This document shows, one piece after another, positions 1 through 11,158 of a stretch of 64,000 nt of DNA. Below the pieces are notes generated by a model. The model did no database searches and was not told the DNA's origin. It saw only the letters and a list, made by a program, of their open reading frames with translations. Within the stretch, counting starts at the first letter, position 1. Each line of letters begins with the position of its first letter. Location: the NCBI GenBank assembly GCA_947471745.1, contig CANJKZ010001109.1, positions 1,240,001 through 1,304,000 on the forward strand. The letters run 5' to 3'. The DNA comes from Closterium sp. Naga37s-1 (Eukaryota > Streptophyta > Zygnematophyceae > Desmidiales > Closteriaceae). Position numbers and translations under genes: made by a program.

Positions 1-1
1 T

Positions 2-1834
2 TCTTTTGAGTGCACTGCTGCGTCTGCCTTAGTTGCTGAGCTTGTCGACTTTGCTGCTCGCTGTCGTCTAGACTACGCCGCTAGTCTTGTTGCTGAGTCT
101 GACTCTGTCTGTCCTCCGTCCGTCGGGGGTGAGTGTGCTCTTAGCACGGACGTCCTTGAGGACAGGCAGGAGGAGTTCCAGTGTTTTGCTGCTGCTTTGC
201 CTCATCTCGTGTCCATGCTGATTGCCCCTGAGGGAGACCCGGATGCACCAGACATCCCGACTCCTCGATCGTACGCTGAGGCGATCGAGGGTCCCTACTC
301 CTCACAGTGGCAGTCAGCCATGGACGCAGAGATGGCTTCCTGGAAGTCCACAGGCACCTACGTCGATGAGGTTCCCCCACCTGGGGCGAACATCGTCAGT
401 GGCATGTGGATTTTCAGGGTGAAGCGGCCGCCGGGTTCTCCGCCTGTCTTCAAGGCGCGTTACGTGGCTCGAGGCTTCAGTCAGCGCCAGGGAGTTGACT
501 ACTTTCAGACCTTCTCTCCCACCCCGAAGATGACCACTCTTCGGGTGCTGCTGCACATAGCCGCTCAGCGCGACTACGAGCTTCACTCTCTTGACTTCAG
601 CACAGCTTTCTTGCAGGGCAGCCTGCACGAGGAGATCTGGCTACGCCGCCCACTTGGCTTCACTGGGTCGTTTCCTCCTGGTACCCAGTGGAGCCTCCGG
701 CGGCCAGTCTACGGTCTCCGCCAGGCGCCCCGTTAGTGGCACGACACACTGAGGACTACACTTGCGGCTCTTGGGTTTGCTCCTTCTACTGCCGACCCGT
801 CGCTGTTTCTACGCACCGACACCTCTTTGCCGCCGTTCTACATCCTCGTGTACGTCGACGACTTGGTCTTTGCCACAGCTGACACTGCTGGACTCGCCCA
901 CGTGAAGTCCGAGCTGCAGAAGAGACACACGTGCACAGACCTGGGTGAACTGCGCAGCTACCTTGGCTTGAACATCACCCGGGACAGAGCACAGCGCACC
1001 ATTACCCTGACTCAGTCACACATGGTGCAGCAGGTCCTTCAGCGCTTCGACTTCACGTACTCCTCGCCTCAGGACACTCCTCTGTCTACTCGCCACTCAC
1101 TCTCAGCTCTGCCTTCGGATGAGTCCGTAGAGCCGAGTGGCCCATACCCAGAGCTTGTTGGCTGCCTCATGTACCTGATGACCTGCACTCGACCTGACCT
1201 TGCATACCCTCTTAGCATCTTGGCACGCTATGTTGCTCCTGGGAGACACCGACCAGAGCACATGGCTGCAGTGAAGAGGGTGTTGCGCTACTTGTGCAGT
1301 ACGTCGGGCATGGGGCTAGTGCTTGGAGGGCGGCGTTCAGTGGTCCTCACAGGTCACGCAGACGCTTCTTGGGCTGACGACCAGGCTACGCAGCGGTCGT
1401 CACAGGGTTACACCTTCAGCCTTGGTTCCGACTCTGTTTCGTGGCGGTCTACCCGCTCATCTTCTGTTCTCGGCTCCAGCTGTGAGGCTGAGATCTACGC
1501 GGGGGCCATGGCTGCACAGGAGCTACGCTGGCTCACCTACCTGCTGACTGACCTAGGAGAGCCGCCTCGTTCTCCTCCAGTTCTGTACGTAGACAACAAG
1601 GCCATGCTGGCCTTGTGTCGGGAGCACAGACTGGAGCACAGAACGAAGCACATTGCTCTTCGCTACTTCCTTGCTCGTGAGCTGCAGCAGCGTGGTCAGC
1701 TGCGCCTTGCTTACGTGGCCTCTCAGGCCAACACTGCTGATATCTTTACCAAGGCACTTCCGCCTTGTGATCATCAGCGCTTTTGTACGATGCTAGGTCT
1801 TGTGCCTACTTGGCCTCACTTGCTCACTTCTTGA
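2..1834 (+). pseudogene. Copia polyprotein C-terminus (RT-RNase H), one nonsense mutation
   Basis: Open in frame from base 2 to the TGA at 1832-1834 except for a TAG at 734-736, where intact element C has GAG (Arg-Glu-Trp becomes Arg-stop-Trp after the GLRQAPR motif). It starts inside the linker that precedes RT. Then come the RT motifs: the RGFSQRQGVDYFQTFSP region, the FSTAFLQG box and an intact YVDD catalytic motif at about 850-861. The Copia RNase H follows, with HADASWADD, CEAEIYAGA and the KHIALRY motif. Apart from the stop it would encode a functional C-terminus, so the loss is recent. Codon use and sequence match element C closely. Confidence 0.93.
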
Positions 1835-2036
1835 CCTTGCTTGTACTGTGATCTATCTATACCTGTTCTTGCTTGTTTACCTTTATATATGATCTTGCAT
1901 GTGAACTGGCCTTGTGGCCTTGAACTTGTGCTCGGAATGTGTGGTGACGTTGTGATCCACCCTGAGCTTGCTTTGCCTTGTTTTGCTTGACTGGTCTTGT
2001 GACCCCTTGTTCTCCCCCACTTTGCCTATGGGGGTG

Positions 2037-2160
2037 TGTCAGACTTATATGATCTAGCCTGTGTAGGCTGTAGCGGGTTAGATACTAAGGGGTACACAAT
2101 TCTAGGGTTTCATATTTGTATCACATTCATTCCTTAGTCAATCATTCCTCGTGATTCTCA
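2037..2160 (+). repeat. 3' LTR of Copia D (124 bp)
   Basis: Starts TGTCAG directly after the hairpin polypurine tract (CCCCCA...TGGGGG then TG) and ends TTCTCA. It has the same beginning, end and internal blocks (GTGTAGGCT, AAGGGGTACA, CATTCATTCCT) as the 129-bp LTRs of element C. Confidence 0.88.
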
Positions 2161-2333
2161 TAGTGGGCCCTAAAAAAACGTTCTCACTAGGGAACCTGCT
2201 CTGATACCATGCCACAAAGTAAGAAACGAGAATGACTAAAAAACAGGACAGTAGAAGGTTTGTATAGGCAAAACCTAACAACAGTGTACCCCATAAGGAG
2301 TGCCCCACTACAGCCTACAATATAGTTCTGACA
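2161..2333 (-). mobile_element. Copia E fragment: 5' LTR and leader, minus strand
   Basis: Read on the minus strand, 2333 down to 2210 is a 124-bp LTR (TGTCAGAAC...TGGCA). It is followed by a perfect initiator-Met-type primer binding site TGGTATCAGAGC (2209-2198) and about 40 bp of leader matching the leader of element C (CAGGTTCCCTAGTG, AGGGCCCACTA). The element is cut at 2161 by element D. Its LTR end at 2333 abuts the transposase ORF to the right, so E inserted into that gene. Confidence 0.85.
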
Positions 2334-3343
2334 CAGTCTTCCATTAGGCCTTCACGGGGTGCACGTAGGGGGGTCAGGCGAAAATCCCTCAGTGGGTAGG
2401 CCACATCTCCAAATATTTGATATGGCGCTATGTCGCCGTTGTGCAACCTTTCTTGTAGCGCACTGTTCATGAACACGCGTTGATAGTGTGCACTCCCCGG
2501 GTACCCGATCAGGTAGTCCCAAATGATGCCGCGTGCGTCACACGTCAACTGCAACTACACGGCGTAACACAACTTCCGTGTGTAGTAGTCTTGCCTGTGC
2601 CCCTCCATTCCTTTCACGTGTACGTGTGTCCTGTCTATAGCCCCCACTACCGCAGGTACCACGGCGCAAAACTCCTTGGCCATCTCATCAAGGTCATCGC
2701 GGGTGGGGAAGTGAACCCACTGCTGTTTGAAGACCGTCGCGAAATGCATCAGCCACACGTCGACGAGCGCATGGCACAGGGTCTTCGACAACCCGAAGAG
2801 GTGAGACATTTCTACGTACGACTGTGCACTCGCCAAATATTTGATCGCGACCAAGTTTGCAACCTCGTGGGTGATGAAGTACTGCTCCACGTATGGCTGC
2901 ATGTAGTATTGCATGCCGTCGACTATATACTCCAGTATTGCCCGGTTATTCCTGAATATATCTCTGAGCTCTCCGTCTCCCATTCCATGCAAGTCCTCCA
3001 GCATCAAGTGGTAACGTCGACGACGCAAGCTTCCCCTTCTCTCACGCTCGGCTGTCCTGTTGGAGCCGTGTGAGCTAGCGGGAGACAATACATCCTCCTC
3101 GAAGACGTTGGACTCCAACAAGCCGCCTACCCCTCTAGCGACCACGTCCATGAAGATGATGTAGTAGAACGTGATCCATGCGACTAGGAGTCGCATGATG
3201 AAGGGCACAGCTCGAGGCTCTGCCATAGCTGCAATGTGTACAGGCATTGCTGTGTTTGCTTTGAAATGCTGTTGTACTTGTACTAGTGCAATTGCCGGGG
3301 CTCTGTGTGTGTGTTGTAGTTTCACCAAATCGTGGCGCATCAT
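2334..3343 (-). pseudogene. PIF/Harbinger-type transposase (DDE_Tnp_4), truncated and with a stop
   Basis: Minus-strand ORF from an ATG at 3343. It carries the hallmarks of the Harbinger transposase family: a helical N-terminal part (FRNNRAILEYIVDGMQ), the first catalytic-region motif (VGAIDRTHVHV), then DARG...GYPGSAHYQRV and FGDVAYPL...TPL. An in-frame TAG at 2557-2555 breaks it after CYAV, where related proteins read Gln. The reading resumes at once. The C-terminus is lost where the LTR of Copia E begins (2333), after APREGLMED. The Myb-like partner protein of Harbinger elements is not seen, nor are terminal inverted repeats. The family call is firm; activity is excluded. Confidence 0.82.
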
Positions 3344-3611
3344 TTGCAAGATGCGTTACTATGCCTAGAGTAGTGGAACCCCTTTTCATGCACACTGGTT
3401 TCGCCAGTCTGCCCAACGCCAAAACGTAAAAAATCGAGTCAACTTGGGTCGCCTAATAGAATGCCGCCAAATGTACCCCTCTCTGAGTCGCACACTGTGA
3501 CGCGAGGATGGGAAAATTTACAGGCACGACTCGGAAAAAAGGGGATTGAGACACAAATGTCGACACAGGAATGTACCCTAAGAGATGAACCACTTGCGCA
3601 GATGTCGAAAT
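3344..3611. other. No gene seen; probable 5' flank of the Harbinger element
   Basis: AT-richer sequence upstream of the transposase start. No coding region, LTR or clear inverted repeat was recognised. Confidence 0.4.
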
Positions 3612-4051
3612 TGCTGCGATAGAAAAGGTGATCGTTCCTAGGATCTCCTCAGGAAGGTTCGCATACAGCTAGATAGTGTTGGTGGGCCCTTGACCTCAAT
3701 AGCAGAGTGAATGTAAAATGCTTGAGATAATTAAAACATGCAAATACAAGGATATAAATATGAGTACAGGGGAATTCGAATCGACCTAGCTAGCCATGTA
3801 CCCTAAGGGGTACATTCCCTTATTCAAATTCATTCCCAACCGTGCGGCGCGTATAGTTACGAAACTGTTCCCGCCAAATTCCTCTTGCTTGCAGCTGCCC
3901 GATGCCGTCTGCTCCAACGGTCCAGATCCACCCTAACCGTCTGACGCTTCAAGTCAACTATGACCCCTCGCATTCATTCTCGATACTGTGTACTTCTTTT
4001 GCTGCGGTTAGGAGTGCATAGTATTGTTTTCATCCGTTGCTATTCGTAACA
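3612..4051 (-). repeat. 3' LTR of Copia A2
   Basis: About 440 bp, TGTTACG...CGCAGCA on the minus strand. It matches the right LTR over its whole length with scattered substitutions and about 14 extra bases near its left end. Confidence 0.85.
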
Positions 4052-4076
4052 CCTCCCTTCACTCCTTTCCGTAGAT

Positions 4077-7000
4077 CGACTTAACCTGCTTGACCACTCC
4101 GCTGAGTTCGGAGCAGTGCTGGTACTGTTGGCGTGGCAGTCGCTTCGGTGAGAAAGTGTGCTGCCATGTCACATGTTGGGCAGTAGGTCAAGTCAACCTT
4201 GCCTTTGTCCACTTCGTCCTTGACGAAGAAGTACCGCAGCGCAATGTGCTTGGTGCGATTGACGAAGCCAGGTTTGTTCGCGATGCGGATAGCACTTTGG
4301 TTGTCGCAGTGGAGGCGAAAGGTGGGCGAAGCTGGAATCTTTGCCTCCTGCAGGAGTTCCTGCAAGTAGAGTCCTTTGCGAACTGCTGCCGTTGCTGCGA
4401 TGAATTCCGCTTTGGCTGACGACAGGGCAACCAGCTCCTGTTTCTCAGGAGATTGGTCCCGTTGGTTTGAGCCAAAACAGGAAGCCAGTTCTGGACCATC
4501 GATTGTCAGGGTCTGCTGCGTAATCGGCGTCCACGTAGCCGATGAGGTTGAAAGATGGGGCTGGCACTGTTGAGTAGCAGAGTCCAATCTTGGGTGTTGA
4601 AACGAAGAACTGTAAGGCACGCTTACAGCCGTTGGTTTGCAAGAATATTGGGCTAACTGACTCGCGATGTAGGAAAGGTCGGGCCTGCATGTAAAAGAGG
4701 CGAAGAGCAGACATCCCAGCTGCTGCTGATAAGTCTGAATTTCAGCGAGGGATAGGGCTTTATTGTCAGGTTTGTGATTCGGTCCGGGAGTTTGGTAGGG
4801 AGTGGAAAGCGGTGTAGGTGAAATGTTGAAGCGCTTCCCTAGCTCATCTGCATACCTAGCCGCTGAGAGGTGGATAGCTTCTAGCGCGTAGGAGATGTTG
4901 AGGCCTAAGAACTGCTTCACCTCGTAGTGCATGTGATATCGACGCGCCCCGCCAGACTCTTCTCAAACTGCTCCAGTAGTTCGTTGCTTGATCCTGTGTA
5001 AAGCAGGTCATCGACGTAGATGTATTCTCCGCGAAAATCGCTGCGGTACATCCCAGGATCATGAGGCATCTACTTGAACCCAATTTCAAGCAGGATGTTG
5101 TGCAGGTACTGCTGCCAGAGCCTCGGTGCTTGCTTGATCCCGTAAAGGGACTTATGCAGCTGGTATACGCGCGAATCCCCTTTCCCGTACGTATGTGGTT
5201 GCTCCACGTAGATCACAGCATCTACTAACACGTACAAAAACGCGTTTTTTACGTCGATTTGGCGCAAAGGCAGGTGTCTGGCAGCTGCGATGGCGAGCAG
5301 GATTCGGACGGAGGTGTGGTGGCTAACCAGTGCGAATGTCTGGTCGAAATTAACGCCGTGCCTCTGGTCGTATCCGCGCACCACCCATCGCGCCTTGAAG
5401 CGCTCGATCATTCCGTCTGCTACGGTCTTCACGCGGAAGACCGATTTCCCCGAGAGGACCCTCACGCCTTTAATTGCTGCGCGGTCGACTAACACCTAGG
5501 TGTCTCGGGATTCGAGCGCCTTAATCTCCGCGTCCATTGCCTTGCACCACTCCTTGCTGTGTGGTCCAATGAGGGCTTGGCGCGGGTTTCGTGGCTCGAT
5601 GATGCGTGGCGCCTTTGAGGTTGCGGTGTGGAGCCCAAGCAGCTGCGGCCCTGAGACAGTGCTGTCGTGGCAATGCTGCGGGACGACTTCCTGCACGTCA
5701 CCGTCATCGCTCTCTGGCTCAGGTGGTGCTGGTGGCGCTGTGCCTCTCCCGCTTCCACCCGTTCCGCCCATTCCTCCTCCAGAGGAATCGTCGTCATCGT
5801 CGTCGCTGCTGGGACGATCTCCCCTTGTGAACTCGCCCCTGGTGTCCTGCTCCAGGATTGCTGCAGCGGCTTCGTCCTCGGGCGTTGCATAGCTGCGACC
5901 ATCATTCGCGTAGACACGATTCGCATTGGTCTCCTCGTCATGACGGAACTGCTCAAGGAAGAGGCGTTCGTAAAAATGACGTCACGCGCGTGGGCAGTTT
6001 TCTGGCTGAGAAGGTCCAGGATAATCCAAGCCTTGTGCTCGTGGCTGATCCCGAGGTGAATGCCCCATCGCGCGCGGCTGGCGAACTTGCCGATGGTTGA
6101 CGTCGGCGGGCGGTATTGCACCATGCACCCCCACACGCGGAGCATGGATGTGTCCCCCTTATTCTCGGTCCACTTCACGTGCGGGGACAGGTTGCCGGTG
6201 ATGGCGGTAGTTGACAGCAGGTTGTGCACCCGCACGGCGTGGTGCATCACGTAGGTCCAGTAGATCGGCGGTAGCTTCGATTGCTTCATCAGCGCTCGCA
6301 CTTTCGTCATGAGCGTGCGATTGGTCCGCTCGGCTACGCCCTGCTGTTGGTGCGCGTAGGGGAGAGAAATGTGGTGCTCGATCCCCTTTTGCACCAGATA
6401 ATCCTGCATCTCCTTGCTCCTGAATTCTGCTGCGCCGCCAGATTGCCAGATTTTAAGCTTCTCCCCGGACTGCCGCTGTGCATGCGCCAGCCAGAGGCGG
6501 AATACCTCGTATGCTCTACTGCGCGATTCCACGTTCACGACCCACACATAGCGCGTTCCGGCATCGATGAAGGTAAGTGTACATTTTGCCGTTGACTCCG
6601 CAGTGCCCCACGTTTAGGAAGTCACTGTACACCTTGTGTAGCTTGGGGTAACGGTTCGTCCCAGGCTCGAGCAGCGGGAACGGCTGGTGGCTTAGCGCGG
6701 CTTCGGGGCAGACGGTGCAATTGCGCGGGTGTGCCGCACCTCTCACTTCGGTGCCATCTGGACGCAGGAGCGCCCCAGGAGCAAAAACTTTCGTGTCGAT
6801 GCAATTTTTCAGCGTCACGCGTGAAGGGTGTCCGAGGCGCTGGTGCCGGAGTGCATCGTCAGCGCGAAAACCGGAGGTGCACATGTAGCACGCGAGAGCT
6901 TCGTCAAGATCTTCGTCAGGTACTGGAGTAGGTGCTGCTGCTGCTTCGGCTTCTTCGTTGGCGGTGGTTAGCATCAGCGCCAAGAGCTCTCTCTCGCAGA

Positions 7001-8700
7001 TTTCGGAGAGGGAGATGTTGGTCCCAGGGATAGTTCCGAGGACGAAGGTGGGTTCACGCGGTTCGGGGGCAGGTTTGTAGATGGTGTGACGCGGGGTCGA
7101 CGGCTCGTTGCCCCAATCAATGCGGCGGACTGTCAGGAGGAGGTAGCGCGAGTGGGGCATGGCACGGGGGGCGACCAAGGGGAACAACTGCAGGTGTAGC
7201 CTCTGCTTCCTCTGCTTCTTCTTCTCCCCCCTATTGTTCTTCGCGGAAAGTCCCCCAACCGCCGCCTTCGTTGCCAGTTGCAGTACCCCAACCGCCGCTT
7301 GCGTTGGCCCAGGTTCCGCCGCTGTTGCCGCATTCGCCGGTGTCACTCGCTCCCCATCCACCAGCGCTTCCCCACCCCCCTTCATTGGAGGTGCTCTCCT
7401 CCTCTTCGGCTCCCCATGCACCGCAGGCGAGTGTCCCGCGCGCCTTGGTGAGACTCTGGCGGCGCGCCAATTCTTCTTCTTGTTCCACGGTAAGCTTCTT
7501 TGACGAGTCGCGCCGATGAGAGTAAATTTCCAAAAACTTCTCGTGGGTGTAGGGTCGCGGCACGCCGTGCGCATCGAAGGTGCCGACGCCAGTGCCGCGC
7601 AGCATGCCTTGGAGATGTTGTGAGGGGGGTCCGATGAGAGGGTGTTCTGGCGTGCCAAACACGCCGCGCGTGGTGATTTCGAGCTCCGTCCGCGACATTC
7701 CTTCTTCTGGGGGTGCATGTCGCTCAGCTTCTGCGATGGCGGCAAGTCCATGGCCGGCAATTGCGCTCGTTGACGCAGTAGGTGTGTGACAGTCCCTGCA
7801 GATGCCGTCTGGGTCAGGGTCATGCAGTGCCACTTCACGCGGGTGAGGGTGGTGCGGTACCCACGATCTTCCGTCAGGGTGCTTCCAATCCCTGCGGTGA
7901 ATGTGTTCGAAGCGCAGTGGGACAAGGTCGATTAACTCGTGCAAGACGTATACTCCATTTTCGGAGTGCGCTCTTCCGATCTGCCTGCGGGGGAAGGTCC
8001 TTGATTCGTATTGCAGCAGGATGTCGCGTGTCTCGCGGTCCGTGCTGAGATCAATGCCGCAATCCATGAGCTGGGCGGCGGAAAGCAGATTGAAGCGCAG
8101 GTTCTGGACAATGAGCACATCGAAGTGTGATGTGCATGCGGCTTCCCCGTGCCTTGAGCACGACAATGCCTTGCGCGCTTGCGCGCAGGTGCGTGTTGTT
8201 GGCCACTGTGACGTAGGTGACCGTAGGCGTGGCAACGGCGTTGGATATGTAACGCTCCGAGCCCACCATGTGCTGGCCGCAGCAGCTGTCCAGGTACCAG
8301 GTGTTGTAGCGCTTCCTGTCGTCACGTGCGAGCAGCGCCAGTCGCGGCGTGACGATGTAAGGTGTGTCAAATTAAAGAAACTGCTCGCGCGAGAGCCAAT
8401 CGAGTGGCGCCGCCCGCATGTCAGGTATGTGTGGGGGACTTTCAAGCAGCGGGACTGGAAGATTCCAGTCCTGGTCGTCGTCGTCGGTAAAATCGTCGCG
8501 CGGACTGAACGGGTTATTGTTGGAGAACGCGCCAATGGTGTGCGGTGCTGGCTCAGGTGATGGTGAGCGCATGCGGCGACGACGCGACTCGCCCGTCATG
8601 GCCATGTTGCTCATGACGTTGCGTACTGGGGCAGACGATGACGGCTGCTACTGCTGATATTGAACCGTTGGGTTTAGGTTGCGCGCGGGGGGTTGATACC
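4077..8700 (-). pseudogene. Copia A2 pol (protease, integrase, RT, RNase H), multiply broken
   Basis: Read from right to left in several frames. Protease has YLDSCCGQHMVG (about 8270) with Cys where the family usually has Gly after Asp-Ser. The integrase zinc-binding part lies around 6810-6670 (HQRLGHPS, CTVCPEA). The integrase core lies in 6547-6000, but the second catalytic Asp region reads WQSGGAAEF, so that Asp is gone; NRTLM and the GKFASRARWGIHLG region remain. RT spans 5495-4990 with FKARWVVRGYDQ, IDVKNAF, SLYGIKQAPR and an intact YVDD near 5010. A TAG separates the FK end at 5070 from the YVDD segment. RNase H lies in 4932-4081 (LHCDNQSA, NRTKHIALRYFF). Non-functional. Confidence 0.85.
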
Positions 8701-8761
8701 CCTGGGCTGGACGCACGTCGCCTCGTGCGTCTTGTCGGCCGGACCAGTTGCTCGGATTGGT

Positions 8762-9802
8762 CTAGCGAGGGCGAGATCGGGACTTGCAATGATCCACCAA
8801 GTGCCCGAAGTTTCTGCAAATCTTGCAGTAGAGGCGCCGCGGCCGTCGCTCTTCGGTGTTGTCGGCGTAGAAGGCGAGCCGTTCACGTTCTCGTCGTGGC
8901 ACTGGTCGCTGCTGATCTATATCCCGTTGTTCGACGAGAAGGGCGGCGCAAAGGGCGGCCTCCGAGATGACCCCCTTTTGCCGGAGAAGCGCCTTGCAGG
9001 GCCGCCACTCTGGGCCGAGCCCTTGAAGCACGATGTTGACAAAAATCTCCTCTGATATCGAGCTTCCCAACTTCGCGATTTGATCGCGAAGACTCCGACA
9101 GCGATTAATATCACTGTTGGCCTTCTCCCCTGGGGCCATTTTAGTCTCCAGTAGCTGTTGGAGCAGCCGGCTCGAAAAAATGGAGTCCTTCGGCTGATAC
9201 ACGCCGTTCAAGTGGCGCCAAGCGTCGAGGGCTAGAGCGGGCAAGGTTTTGTACGAACGAATGTTCAACTGCTCTGCCGGCGACATGTTGCGCAAAAGAA
9301 TACCGTACGACATCAGGGACTCGTTGTAGTACCTCGCCTTAGCGTCGTCGGTATCTTTAGCAGGCTCCGTGTAACTCCCGTCGAAGTAGTGAAAAATATG
9401 AGCGTTCTGCAGCAGGAGCTCCAGCTCGAAGCTCCAGGTATAGAAGTCTTTGCCGTCAAAACACACACTTGTCTAAATTTTTGATATGCTGAGAAACCTT
9501 GATTGCGCAGAGAGAATTGCCTCTTCACTGGGACGGGGAGTCTTGGGGGTTGAGCCATTTATGTCGAGGGAGAAAGTGTGTGGGGCGGCGTCCTGGCCGT
9601 TTGGGGTCTGTTGAGTAGGTTGTGAGGAGGTTCCCGCGTTGCCGTTCCGCAATGTTTGGAGCCCTTGCTCCAGACTGGTGAGTCGCTGAAGTAATTGTGC
9701 GATGACTTCGGTCCTGATCGTCGTCGTTTCCTCGCTTGTCGCAGCCGGGTTGGGTTGCGCTTCAGCCGTCAGATTTGTCTGACCACCATCTCCTCCGGCC
9801 AT
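8762..9802 (-). pseudogene. Copia A2 Gag with CCHC zinc knuckle, nonsense-interrupted
   Basis: Begins with an ATG at 9802 (MAGGDGGQTNLTAEAQ). A TAG at 9475-9473 interrupts it where the sister copy on the right has Lys (FLSISKI-stop against FLRVSKIK). It resumes as CFDGKDFYTWSFELELLLQ, the conserved Copia Gag core, and ends with a canonical zinc knuckle CKICRNFGHLVDHC (C-x2-C-x4-H-x4-C) and a basic tail KSRSRPR. Gag would form the retrotransposon particle and bind its RNA. Confidence 0.85.
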
Positions 9803-9895
9803 TCTCACACGCGACCGTGTGCCAGACGCCACTTTCCGAAAGTCGCAGATATCGGAGATGGCAGTGCGAAGGATTCCCGAGTCGCTCTCATACCA

Positions 9896-10321
9896 TGCTG
9901 CGATAAAAAAGGTGATTGTTCCTAGGATTCGCACACAGCTAGATAGTGTTGGTGGGCCCTTGACCTCAATAGCAGAGTGAATGTAAAATGCTTGAGATAG
10001 TTAAAATATGCAAATACAAGGATATAAATATGATTGCAGGGGATTTCGAATCAACCTAGCTAGCCATATACTCTAAGGGGTACATTCCCTTATTCACATT
10101 CATTCCCAACCGTGAGGCGCATACAGTTACGAAACTGTTCCCGCCAAATTCCTCTTGCTTGCAGCTGCCCGATGCCGTCTGCTCCGACGGTCCAGATCCA
10201 CCCTAACCGTCTGATGCTTCGAGTCAACTACGACTCCTCGCATTCATTCTTGATACTGCGTGCTTCTTTTGCTGCGGTTAGGAGTGCACAGTAATGTTTT
10301 CATCCGTTGCTATTCGTAACA
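9896..10321 (-). repeat. 5' LTR of Copia A2 with adjacent primer binding site
   Basis: 426 bp. On the minus strand it starts TGTTACG (10321) and ends CGCAGCA (9896), followed immediately by TGGTATGAGAGC, an initiator-Met-type primer binding site with one change. Confidence 0.85.
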
Positions 10322-10648
10322 GATACTACATGATTGTCCTTGAAGAGCTTAATTATATATTCGTTACTTTACCACAATTGTGCTCCAGATGGAAAAATCA
10401 GTGAAGAGAAAACTGGGAAGAGGAGGATGGTTGGAACTTGGAATTCTCCCACCCAAGAGTATTGCATGCATGCTCCTACACCTAAGGTATCATTCATCTT
10501 CAGCCTTTCTCCATCTCAGAGTCTGCCGGTGTCAACCTTTCTTAGATTTCTTGAAGCCACAAAAATATCCAAGGTTGTTGCCCTAGTTTTTTTCAGATTC
10601 GTAGCTCTCGCATCCTCTTTATCTATAAAGGTGTAAGCACCTGTAAAG
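10322..10648. other. Unannotated host sequence between Copia A2 and the Gypsy element
   Basis: No coding region recognised. Its last 5 bp (TAAAG) are the left target-site duplicate of the Gypsy element. Confidence 0.5.
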
Positions 10649-10975
10649 TGTAAGGAATTTTCTCGATATTCCTTAGCGCACCCTGCAACACCGCGTACAG
10701 CAGCAGCCGTTGTTCGCCCGTTACTGCTAACGGGGCTTCGCCGACTTCGCGCGCACTGTTTTACCAAACCTCGCACTGCTGGACCGGCCGTGTCGGCCTA
10801 CGCTTCGGGAGTAGCCCGAGCCTTGCTTCCAGCGTAGCACTAGCTAGCTCGCACGCACCGCGTTACCGTTTGCATGTTTCGCGTATAAATGTTCGCTCAT
10901 GCCTTCGCTCACATTTTGTACTCGTTTGACACCTTAGTGCAATTCTCGCTACTTCGATTCATTGCACCCGTAACA
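10649..10975 (+). repeat. 5' LTR of Gypsy element (327 bp)
   Basis: TGTAAGG...CGTAACA. It contains CGCGTATAAATG at about 10880, a plausible TATA box for the element's promoter. It is identical in length to the 3' LTR, with a handful of substitutions. Confidence 0.92.
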
Positions 10976-11158
10976 CTTGGTTATCAGAGCCTCTTTCTTT
11001 CGGACCGCGCATCTCCGCACCCCAGGAAATCAACTTTTGATTTTTCACTCGAAGGGACTCACGCACCTTAGCCCCTAGGAGCCGCTGTCCTCGCGATCTC
11101 TCGTAAACGCGTGCAGCCACGACTGCGCCTAGACTAAGACGAGCCGACGCCCTTCGGA

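Larger units (their letters stand above)
1..2160 (+). mobile_element. Copia LTR retrotransposon D, 3' part
   Basis: The 3' end of a Ty1/Copia element whose 5' part lies outside the window. It contains the end of the polyprotein (RT and RNase H), a roughly 200-bp 3' noncoding stretch, a hairpin-type polypurine tract and the 3' LTR at 2037-2160. The protein is nearly identical to element C further right, so they belong to one family. The base after the LTR starts leader sequence of an oppositely oriented element (E), so D appears to have inserted into E. The expected TSD would be the 5 bp at 2161-2165, but its partner is off the left edge. Confidence 0.93.
3612..10321 (-). mobile_element. Degenerate Copia retrotransposon A2, minus strand
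   Basis: Bounded by two related LTRs (3612-4051 and 9896-10321). On the minus strand a primer binding site TGGTATGAGAGC follows the right LTR, and a purine tract (complement of 4052-4074) precedes the left LTR. The order Gag, protease, integrase, RT, RNase H is the Copia order. Stops and frameshifts occur throughout. The same family occurs on the + strand at 43.4-63.8 kb (element A), which lets each be read against the other. No clean TSD is seen (GAAAT on the left, GATAC on the right), so the ends may have been altered. Confidence 0.9.

Noticed and set aside
3607..10326. Target-site duplication for Copia A2
   Set aside because: The flanks GAAAT and GATAC do not match; no TSD is claimed.
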